Of a stretch of DNA of 23,852 nt, positions 8,428 to 13,800 are shown one piece after another; position 1 is the stretch's first letter; each line of letters opens with the position of its first letter. The notes below the pieces were generated by a model. It searched no databases. It saw only the letters and a list, made by a program, of their open reading frames with translations, and was not told the DNA's origin. Origin of the DNA: UBA10210 sp964408425 (lineage in GTDB: Archaea; Micrarchaeota; Micrarchaeia; Norongarragalinales; Norongarragalinaceae); NCBI GenBank assembly GCA_964408425.1, contig CAYOZI010000014.1, positions 1 to 23,852 on the forward strand, in the 5' to 3' direction. The position numbers and the translations under genes are program-made.

Positions 8428-8826
8428 ATGAGAGATGCTTTGCCGTTGGTTTGGAGGGAAATTCCCGAACGATATAACCTAATCGGAAGCATATGCGAAA
8501 ACTGCAAGCGCGAGTTCTTCCCACAGCGGGTAATATGCCCCGACTGCAGGAGAAAAGGAAAGCTTGTTCCGAAGAAAATGCCGGAAGAGGGAAAAATTTA
8601 TTCTTTCACTGAAGTCCACGCAGGGGCGAAAGGCTTCGAGAACGAAACTCCGTACACCATGGCCATAATCGAACTGACTAATGGCGTTAAGGTGTTGGGC
8701 CACGTTGTCGATTCACCCAAGGAAAAAATAAAGATAGGAAACGGGGTTAAAGTCGTGTTCAGGAAGATTTTCGCCGAAGGAGAGGAAGGAATAATCGCCT
8801 ACGGCTTCAAATTCAAGGCAGTTTGA
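8428..8826 (+). CDS. DUF35-family zinc-ribbon/OB-fold protein of the thiolase-HMG-CoA synthase complex
   Basis: This 132-residue protein has an N-terminal rubredoxin-like zinc ribbon (Cys23, Cys26, Cys37, Cys40) followed by an OB-fold (about residues 50-130; TPYTMAIIEL and GVKVVFRKI are typical strands). Proteins of this family bridge acetoacetyl-CoA thiolase and HMG-CoA synthase in archaea and allow intermediate channelling. The position directly after both genes, with a 7-nt gap, supports that role. The ATG at 8428 gives the expected N-terminal helix before the zinc ribbon. It has no enzymatic motif of its own. Confidence 0.9.
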   Translation: MRDALPLVWREIPERYNLIGSICENCKREFFPQRVICPDCRRKGKLVPKKMPEEGKIYSFTEVHAGAKGFENETPYTMAIIELTNGVKVLGHVVDSPKEKIKIGNGVKVVFRKIFAEGEEGIIAYGFKFKAV

Positions 8827-8830
8827 AAAG

Positions 8831-9184
8831 GTGCTGGTTTTGGAAGAAAGCAAGCCCATCATCCCCTACGCCGATTTTGCGAAACTCGACTTGCGAGTCG
8901 CCAAAATCCTTGCAGCCGAAAAAGTCGATGGAGCTGACAAGCTTTTGAAACTCACGATTTCCTTTGGAAACGAGGAGAGGATTCTGGCGGCGGGAATAGC
9001 CTTGCATTACACGCCCGAAGAGTTGGTGGGAAAGAAAATCGCTGTAGTCGCCAATTTGCAGCCGAGAAAACTCAGGGGCATAGAAAGCCAGGGAATGCTT
9101 TTGGCCGCTTGCACGCCTGACGACAGCAAAATAGTGCTTTTGGTTTTAGACAATGACATTCCCGAAGGAAGCAAAATAAGTTGA
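8831..9184 (+). CDS. Stand-alone tRNA-binding OB-fold protein (Trbp111/EMAP-II type, MetRS beta-like)
   Basis: The protein consists of a single tRNA-binding domain: YADFAKLDLRVAKILAAEKV, then DKLLKLTISFGNEERILAAGIA, VGKKIAVVANLQPRKLRGIESQGMLL split into its usual strands, and PEGSKI at the end. This fold binds the outside corner of tRNA. It occurs as the C-terminal part of many methionyl-tRNA synthetases, or as a separate subunit in archaea where the catalytic chain lacks it. The catalytic chain is not in this window. The GTG at 8831 gives 117 residues. A TTG at 8840 is a good alternative start because GGTG at 8830-8833 would then be a well-placed ribosome-binding site. It follows the DUF35 gene by 4 nt and converges on tRNA-Gly. 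Confidence 0.85.
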   Translation: MLVLEESKPIIPYADFAKLDLRVAKILAAEKVDGADKLLKLTISFGNEERILAAGIALHYTPEELVGKKIAVVANLQPRKLRGIESQGMLLAACTPDDSKIVLLVLDNDIPEGSKIS

Positions 9185-9187
9185 AGG

Positions 9188-9301
9188 TGCGGCCGCCGGG
9201 AATCGGACCCGGGCCTCGACCTTTCTGCTTTTCCTTCGGTCAAGCTTTCTTTCCCAAAGAAAGGTTGGCAAGGTCGAATCATACCACTAGACTACAGCCG
9301 C
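9188..9301 (-). tRNA. tRNA-Gly (anticodon GCC) with a 43-nt intron
   Basis: The minus strand folds into a full tRNA of 71 nt after intron removal. The acceptor is GCGGCTG paired with CGGCCGC (one G-T pair), the D-arm is GTCTAGTGGTATGAT, the anticodon stem is CGACC/GGTCG, the loop is TTGCCAA with anticodon GCC, the T-stem is CCGGG/CCCGG, and the discriminator is A73. CCA is not encoded. The intron sits at the canonical 37/38 position. The T-loop reads TCCGATT, so position 55 is C instead of the nearly invariant T (pseudouridine 55). The gene lies 20 nt downstream of the transglutaminase-like gene on the same strand. Confidence 0.92.
9223..9265 (-). other. Archaeal intron in tRNA-Gly at position 37/38
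   Basis: This 43-nt intron has a textbook BHB junction. Exon bases T32-C35 (TTGC) pair with GCAG near the intron 3' end. The 5' bulge is C36-A37 plus the first intron base A. The 3' bulge is AA of the intron plus A38. Inside, CTTTCTTT pairs with AAAGAAAG as an 8-bp hairpin around GGG. Confidence 0.88.
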
Positions 9302-9321
9302 AATTCGAAATTAAATTCTGC

Positions 9322-10911
9322 TCAGTATTCTTGAAAAGCTTTCGGTTGGCCGCCTTTCCGCCTTATGAAGTATATCAACAACGCCACAGCCCCAATCAAA
9401 ACCGCAGCCATCACTATCAGCTCTACGCTCAACCCGCCAGGAGCCAAAGGCTTGCTCGTTACTATCGAGAAAGGCTGGTTGAAGACGCCCGAATCCGTAG
9501 AAAGGGAAATAGTGCCTTCCGTCTGCGCAATCGGCTTTAGCAAATAAAATTCTATTTTCCTCGATTCCCCCGACTTGAGGAAAACGGCCTGCTGCTGTTC
9601 GGGCTCCGAGCCGAACGAAAGAAAGACGTTTGCAGTCCCGTCCAAATTGCCGGAATTCACTAGGATGGCGGATATGGTCACAAGCGAATCGGTTTCAGAC
9701 GATTCTACGCTCGAAAGAACGATGGTTGTTTTGAAAGACGTTCTGGCCTTGGCTTCGCCAACGACGGTTTTCAAAACTTTTTTCCCGAGCGAAACCGCTT
9801 CGACCGTGAAATTGTAGGCAAACCCGTTTTCCAGTTTGGGAAACAACGCGTCCCACTCGGCGGTTTTAGTTTCGCCGGGCTTCACGTACAAAAGCCTCGA
9901 AGCCGGCTGGGCTAGCTTCACTTCCAACTCCGGAGGTTGGGAAGGAACGTTCAGGGTGATCGGAATGGCGCGTGGGACGGAATTCGTGTTTTTCACCGAA
10001 ACCGAGATTTTCTCGGAAGCCAGGCTGGAAACGACTTGCGGCGTTTCAAGACTCAAGTCGAAATAGTCCTTCGGTTCGGAAAACTCGATGATTTCAATTT
10101 CCGATTGTTTTTCCATCGTCAAGCCCACCGTCAGTTCTTCCTTTATGTCCAGCTGGTCGAAGCCGTAGGCGAACAAAACGTGCGTCCCGTCCAAAAACCC
10201 GCCTTCGTTGTAAGTAGGGTCTGCCGGAACCCACTTTCCGTCAATCAAAGCTTCCACCCAAGCGTGAGGCGCCCATTCTTTCCCCGAGTAAACCCACCCT
10301 GCGGCGAAACGCGATGGAATGCCCAGGCTTTTCAACAACGCCATTTCCAAATGAGCGAACTGGTTGCAAACGCCCTTTCGTTGGAGGAAAATGTCTTTGG
10401 ACGTCGGCTGGCGCTCCCAAAAGCTATCGTCATATTCTACCGCGTTGTGAACCCACTCGGTTACTCTCGCAAGTTTTTCCGAATCGCTCTCTGCACCTTG
10501 GGCCAAAATGCCAGCTTGCGTGGAAATGGAGGAATCGGTTTTCACCAGCCTCGATTCGCCCGAATATCTATCGGCATCCGAACCAGCCGCGTCTGCAAAA
10601 GGAGAGTCGAAATCCACCTTTGCAATAACGTTGAGCAGTATCTCCTTCGCCCCGCCCCCGCTCCACTTGAAAACCAGGATTTCGTTCCCGAAAGAATCCC
10701 TTTCAGTTTCAAAGGGAACGTTGGCGGTGAGCATGGTTTTTTGGAACGTCGTGTTGGGGAAGGAATAGGTTTTCAAGATCTTCTCCCCCTGCACGTCCCC
10801 GTTGACGGTCCAGCGCAAATTCAACAGTATGTCGGCGCTTCCCACTTCCTTCGGCTCTACGGCGAATAGGAAAGGCGTCAGCAAAAGAAGGAATAGCAAA
10901 AGCCGTTTCAT
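9322..10911 (-). CDS. Membrane-anchored, secreted transglutaminase-like protein
   Basis: The N-terminus (MKRLLLFLLLLTPFLFAVEP) is a signal peptide or membrane anchor. A long extracellular part follows, and a single membrane helix near residues 497-519 ends in the positively charged IRRKGG, so the bulk faces outside. The transglutaminase/protease-like core shows the catalytic triad: KGVCNQFAHLEMALL (Cys182), APHAWVEALIDGKWVP (His216) and ADPTYN (Asp231). The region after about residue 290 looks like two beta-sandwich (CARDB/Ig-like) domains, judged only from its alternating pattern. Such proteins may be cell-surface peptidases or cross-linking enzymes. No substrate is evident. The gene lies between tRNA-Phe and tRNA-Gly on the same strand. 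Confidence 0.85.
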   Translation of the reverse strand: MKRLLLFLLLLTPFLFAVEPKEVGSADILLNLRWTVNGDVQGEKILKTYSFPNTTFQKTMLTANVPFETERDSFGNEILVFKWSGGGAKEILLNVIAKVDFDSPFADAAGSDADRYSGESRLVKTDSSISTQAGILAQGAESDSEKLARVTEWVHNAVEYDDSFWERQPTSKDIFLQRKGVCNQFAHLEMALLKSLGIPSRFAAGWVYSGKEWAPHAWVEALIDGKWVPADPTYNEGGFLDGTHVLFAYGFDQLDIKEELTVGLTMEKQSEIEIIEFSEPKDYFDLSLETPQVVSSLASEKISVSVKNTNSVPRAIPITLNVPSQPPELEVKLAQPASRLLYVKPGETKTAEWDALFPKLENGFAYNFTVEAVSLGKKVLKTVVGEAKARTSFKTTIVLSSVESSETDSLVTISAILVNSGNLDGTANVFLSFGSEPEQQQAVFLKSGESRKIEFYLLKPIAQTEGTISLSTDSGVFNQPFSIVTSKPLAPGGLSVELIVMAAVLIGAVALLIYFIRRKGGQPKAFQEY

Positions 10912-10980
10912 GATTACAACACTCGAAAGCCGAATAAAAAGAAGAGTGCCGCAGGGGTGATTTGAACACCCGACAGTCCG

Positions 10981-11036
10981 AAGAAAGCGACGAGACCGTC
11001 ATTTTCCACTTCGGTTTCTGCTCAACCTTACGGAGC
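10981..11036 (-). other. Intron 3 of tRNA-Phe, position 39/40 (56 nt)
   Basis: The central helix pairs exon GAAG (positions 34-37, anticodon plus G37) with intron TTTC. The 5' bulge is T38-C39 plus intron G, and the 3' bulge is intron TT plus exon C40. No continuous inner helix follows. Instead the intron holds separate hairpins GCTC/GAGC and GACG/CGTC, so this is a relaxed BHB. The boundary was chosen because neighbouring options break the central helix, whereas this one gives a fully paired anticodon stem. Confidence 0.65.
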
Positions 11037-11045
11037 GACTTCAGC

Positions 11046-11082
11046 TTCATCTTTCCCCAAGGCGGAAATGCCTTAAAGAAAT
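11046..11082 (-). other. Intron 2 of tRNA-Phe, position 30/31 (37 nt)
   Basis: The central 4-bp helix pairs exon CATT (positions 25-28) with intron GATG. The 5' bulge is C29-G30 plus intron A, and the 3' bulge is intron AA plus exon G31. The inner stem has 12 bp (TTTCTTTAAGGC with GCCTTGGGGAAA, three of them G-T) around ATTTCC. Only two outer pairs (G24-C32, A23-T33) are seen. Confidence 0.8.
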
Positions 11083-11094
11083 CGAATGCTCTCC

Positions 11095-11125
11095 GAAGCC
11101 CCCGACTAAAAAATTTTAGCCGAGT
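11095..11125 (-). other. Intron 1 of tRNA-Phe, D-loop position 18/19 (31 nt)
   Basis: The junction forms a strict BHB. Outer pairs are CTC of the D-stem with GAG. The central 4-bp helix is AGCC/GGCT. The 5' bulge is TG plus intron A, and the 3' bulge is intron TC plus exon G. The inner stem is CTCGGCTAAAA paired with TTTTAGTCGGG. Removal restores the D-loop AGCCTGGGA. Confidence 0.85.
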
Positions 11126-11188
11126 CAGGCTGAGCTACTGCGGCACAGGAAGAAAATTTGGTTGGAGAGTTTATTAAAACTTGTCCAA

Positions 11189-11261
11189 TGGGCCCGCGGA
11201 GAATCGAACTCCGGATCTGCTCGGTGTAAACGAGCCGTGTTAGCCACTCCACCACGGGCCC
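11189..11261 (-). tRNA. tRNA-Val (anticodon TAC), no intron
   Basis: This is a complete 73-nt cloverleaf. The acceptor is GGGCCCG/CGGGCCC, the D-arm starts GTGG and ends ACAC, the anticodon stem is GCTCG/CGAGC with loop TTTACAC (anticodon TAC), the variable loop is AGATC, the T-arm is CGGAG-TTCGATT-CTCCG, and the discriminator is A73. CCA is not encoded. It lies 44 nt upstream of tRNA-Phe on the same strand. Confidence 0.95.
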
Positions 11262-11296
11262 CTTTAGAACACAGAAAGAATTTGGTTTTCAGCAAC

Positions 11297-11304
11297 TTTA
11301 AATA
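11297..11304. promoter_or_regulatory. TATA box between divergent tRNA-Val and a small membrane-protein gene
   Basis: TTTAAATA is nearly symmetrical and could serve either direction. It lies about 39 nt upstream of the first base of tRNA-Val and about 55 nt upstream of the ATG at 11356. The plus-strand gene would have a leader of about 28 nt containing its ribosome-binding site GGGTGG (11344-11349). Confidence 0.5.
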
Positions 11305-11355
11305 CGGTTGCCGAATAATGCCTTCAAACTAAAAAAGTTTTCAGGGTGGTTTTGA

Positions 11356-11760
11356 ATGCGCAGGATTTTCTGGTTGACCGTATCCGGAAGGAGAATGCAC
11401 TTGCTCAAGCTCGCAGGCGCGTTTTTCGTCCTGTTTTCAATACTCATGGTCGCGAATGCAGCTTACGGCGTTTTCGTTACAGTTGACAAAATCAATGCCG
11501 CTACGCTCAACCCGCAACTCAGCGAACAGCTGTTCGGCTGGGCTTTAAGCTCGGGAAGATCGGAATTCTCGTCTGAAGACGTTTTAGGCATAATCCTAGC
11601 CCCAATCGCCTGGTTCATGTTCTGGCTCGGAGTGGCTACTCTGGCGCTGATAGTCTACCAGAGCGGGAAAGTCGTCGTGCCAATCGAGGAAACGGAACAA
11701 GTTTTGGGTGAAAGGCACAAAACCGCTTTCCGCCAGATGATCCGCAGGGCAAAACGATAG
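11356..11760 (+). CDS. Small membrane protein with two predicted helices, function unknown
   Basis: This 134-residue protein has two clear hydrophobic segments, LLKLAGAFFVLFSILMVA (about 16-33) and IILAPIAWFMFWLGVATLAL (about 78-97). Between them is a 45-residue loop, and the C-terminal tail is strongly basic (RHKTAFRQMIRRAKR). The positive N-terminus and tail suggest both ends are cytoplasmic. No family is recognised. GGGTGG sits 6 nt before the ATG, which supports the start. The gene has its own TATA box, diverges from the tRNA series and ends 5 nt before the convergent Lon-like ATPase gene. Confidence 0.75.
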   Translation: MRRIFWLTVSGRRMHLLKLAGAFFVLFSILMVANAAYGVFVTVDKINAATLNPQLSEQLFGWALSSGRSEFSSEDVLGIILAPIAWFMFWLGVATLALIVYQSGKVVVPIEETEQVLGERHKTAFRQMIRRAKR

Positions 11761-11765
11761 AAGGG

Positions 11766-13187
11766 TTAGCTTACTTCTTTTTGTTCTTTCTTCTTTTCCC
11801 TAGCCAATTCCCTAGCTCCCGCATTCCAAACGCTTCCGAACTTGTCCTGCAACTGCTCTTCGATATTCCTTCCGCGCTTGAAAGCCAGCCTCACATCTTC
11901 GGCTGAAATAAGTTTGTCCCCGTTCGCAATCGCAAAATCCCCTGCCAAACGGATTATGCCGCTCAATTCCCTCAATTTCAAAGTGAAAGCGTTATCCTGA
12001 GCGTCCCATTCTTTAGCCCTGCGTTTTGCTTCCTCGACTATCAACTCCGCCGCTTCCCTCGAAGCGTGCGGTATTTTCCCGTCTTTCCGTATTTCCTGGG
12101 AGATAAACTGGAATAATTTGTCCTTGTTTTCCTCCGTGGCGGGCATCCACGATTCCAGCAAAACCTCATAACCATTTCCTATGATCCTCGAGCGAAGCGG
12201 GGGTAAAATTCCAGGCAAGTCGTTGATGTTCGTGGCTGCAATCAATACAAAGTCGCAAGGCACGTCATCCACGCGGACGCTCGCCCCGGCGCTTTGCGGA
12301 TTATGCCCCACTATGGGATACTTCCGTTCCTGCATGGCGGTGAACAAAAACCTCTGAATCAAATTAAGCGAGGATATTTCGTCGATAAACAAAACCCCCT
12401 CGTGCGACTCGTGAATCGAGCCTGGAACCACCCTCAAGTAAGGCTGAGTTCCCACACCCTGATGCCCGCCATAAGGGTCGTGCCTTACGTCCCCCAACAA
12501 TTCCGTTTCGCTGGCGCCGGTGGCTACGACGAAATTTTTTCTAACGAACGGAACGATGACTTTCCTCGGTTTTTTTCTCTTCAAAGAATCCAGTTTTTCC
12601 AGAGTCTTCTGGTCGATAACGCGAATATCCTCCCCGTACCGCTCGTAAACTACTATCTCCTCGCGCCCGTCGTCCAAAAGCCTCGTCGTATGCACCCGCT
12701 TTCCTTTCTTGTCCGGAAAATAATTTTCAGCGAGAATGTTTCCGAAAGCGCTTTCGAATTTTTTGTCCGCCCCGCAGTTCGGACACGCATTTTCAGCCGC
12801 TTTGCTCAGCCTTCCGCATCTCCTGCATCTAAAGCCGAGCCTTTCCGCAACGAAAGCCGGAACTTCGGTAGGCGACGCGTTTTTCCCCTGCAGCTTGTCA
12901 GCTAGCTTTTCCTCTTTCCTCACTTGCTCCAAATTCCTGACTTCAATCAAAGGCCGCTCGGGAGTTTCCGGATTGTGCAAAACCGCGATTTCCTCCGTAG
13001 GTTTGGGAAGGTGGAAGGCAATAGCCTGCGCTAGCATCGATTTTCCGGTTCCGGGAGGAGCTACTAACAGAAGATTCCGTTTTTGCGAAGCGGCGACTTT
13101 GGCGATGCGGACCGCTTCCCCCTGGCCTATCACTTGCGCTAGCGGGTCTTTAGGAATAGGAATGTCGGCAGTGCTTTTGAATTGCAA
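11766..13187 (-). CDS. LonB-like AAA+ ATPase without protease domain, with a zinc-knuckle insertion
   Basis: The ATPase core resembles archaeal LonB. It has QVIGQGEAVRIAKVAASQKR near the N-terminus, Walker A PPGTGKS (44-50), the LonB-specific LLGDVRHDPYGGHQG (230-244), Walker B GVLFIDE (264-270), sensor 1 AATN (317-320), the arginine-finger region PPLRSRI (329-335) and an AAA+ lid domain. LonB normally has membrane helices inserted after Walker A and a C-terminal Ser-Lys protease domain. Here the insertion is soluble, with CRRC (121-124) and CPNC (135-138) as a probable zinc site, and the protein ends right after the lid at residue 473. The start is TTG with upstream GGGGGT. The downstream DNA on this strand holds no protease remnant, so the short form looks genuine. 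A chaperone or remodelling role is plausible but unproven. Confidence 0.82.
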   Translation of the reverse strand: MQFKSTADIPIPKDPLAQVIGQGEAVRIAKVAASQKRNLLLVAPPGTGKSMLAQAIAFHLPKPTEEIAVLHNPETPERPLIEVRNLEQVRKEEKLADKLQGKNASPTEVPAFVAERLGFRCRRCGRLSKAAENACPNCGADKKFESAFGNILAENYFPDKKGKRVHTTRLLDDGREEIVVYERYGEDIRVIDQKTLEKLDSLKRKKPRKVIVPFVRKNFVVATGASETELLGDVRHDPYGGHQGVGTQPYLRVVPGSIHESHEGVLFIDEISSLNLIQRFLFTAMQERKYPIVGHNPQSAGASVRVDDVPCDFVLIAATNINDLPGILPPLRSRIIGNGYEVLLESWMPATEENKDKLFQFISQEIRKDGKIPHASREAAELIVEEAKRRAKEWDAQDNAFTLKLRELSGIIRLAGDFAIANGDKLISAEDVRLAFKRGRNIEEQLQDKFGSVWNAGARELAREKKKEQKEVS

Positions 13188-13244
13188 TTTACAACTACCC
13201 CCTTCACTGGCTAGTAGAACAAGGAAGGTAAAACATAAAACTCT

Positions 13245-13748
13245 TTAGGGCAGGATTTCCAAAAACGCCTCGGCCAGGGAAACGGCTTCGTTCTTGGATT
13301 TCGCGTATTTCGGAAGCAAAAGCAGATTCAGGTTGACTAGCGTCCCCACCATTTCCCCGCGCCTGTTGTAGATCTTGAAGTGGTTCCTATGCCCGATTTC
13401 GGAAGTTATGGAAAATCCGAGCGCGTCGCACTTCTGCTTTATCTTATAGTAAGGAAGCTTGCGCCTCAAGTGTAACGCCCCAACGCCTTGCTCCGTGGTA
13501 GTGGCGAAAACCAGGTTCCGGTGCCGTTCCAAAGAACGCGTGAATTTATTCATCGTATCGTCAGCAGCTTTCCCGGGCTTCGCACGCTTTCTTTTTTTTA
13601 CGAACTGTCCGGTAACCTTGTCGCGGTATAATCCCCTGGATTCACGGTTTAATCGTTGCTTGGCGGATACGAAACGTGCGGTTGGAGAATTAGTCTTGAC
13701 GGTAGTCTGGTATCCTTTCCGAGAAATCCTGCTCCGGTATATCTTCAT
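13245..13748 (-). CDS. Basic protein of unknown function, 167 aa
   Basis: I do not recognise the family. The first 60 residues are very basic (many Arg and Lys, for example RKGYQTT, QFVKKRKRAKPGK) and probably bind nucleic acid or are disordered. The rest (about 65-167) looks like a compact alpha/beta domain with LHLRRKLPYYKIKQKCDALGF and EIGHRNHFKIYNRRGEMVGTL, and a leucine-rich end. CDALGF and the following beta segment hint at a small RNA- or DNA-binding fold, but that is a guess. A TATA-like CTTAAAT lies about 30 nt upstream, just past the dnaG stop. The Lon-like ATPase follows 57 nt downstream on the same strand and may be co-transcribed. Confidence 0.65.
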   Translation of the reverse strand: MKIYRSRISRKGYQTTVKTNSPTARFVSAKQRLNRESRGLYRDKVTGQFVKKRKRAKPGKAADDTMNKFTRSLERHRNLVFATTTEQGVGALHLRRKLPYYKIKQKCDALGFSITSEIGHRNHFKIYNRRGEMVGTLVNLNLLLLPKYAKSKNEAVSLAEAFLEILP

Positions 13749-13800
13749 TTAAAAAAAAGAAAAGAAAAGGCGGATTTAAGACTTCCGCCCTTATTCACAA

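Larger units (their letters stand above)
10947..11144 (-). tRNA. tRNA-Phe (anticodon GAA) interrupted by three introns
   Basis: The ends form a clear tRNA: acceptor GCCGCAG/CTGCGGC with A73, and T-arm GGGTG-TTCAAAT-CACCC. The middle makes sense only after removing three segments of 31, 37 and 56 nt. The product is a 74-nt tRNA with D-arm GCTC-AGCCTGGGA-GAGC, anticodon stem TTCGG/CCGGA, loop CTGAAGT (anticodon GAA), variable loop CTGTC and C48 opposite G15. D-loop AGCCTGGGA and variable CTGTC are typical of archaeal tRNA-Phe. Exons are 11144-11126, 11094-11083, 11045-11037 and 10980-10947. The third exon is only 9 nt and carries the anticodon. A TATA-like TTTTAATAAA lies about 30 nt upstream (near 11170-11179). 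CCA is not encoded. The identity is strong; the last intron boundary is the least certain. Confidence 0.88.

Noticed and set aside
11095..11125. Plain hairpin or terminator in the run of T residues
   Set aside because: The long stem CGGCTAAAA/TTTTAGTCG looks like a terminator at first sight, but it is the inner helix of a BHB intron whose removal restores a perfect D-loop.
10947..11144. tRNA-Arg(TCT) or tRNA-Lys(TTT) with a single anticodon-loop intron
   Set aside because: Reading straight on after TTCGA gives TTTCTTT as the loop, with a pyrimidine at position 37 and no BHB pairing. The GAA solution with two introns gives a normal loop and stem and accounts for all bases.
11766..13187. MCM helicase or MoxR ATPase
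   Set aside because: The LLGDVRHDP block and the VIGQGEAVRIAK opening are LonB features. The MCM zinc and hairpin motifs and MoxR-specific signatures are absent.
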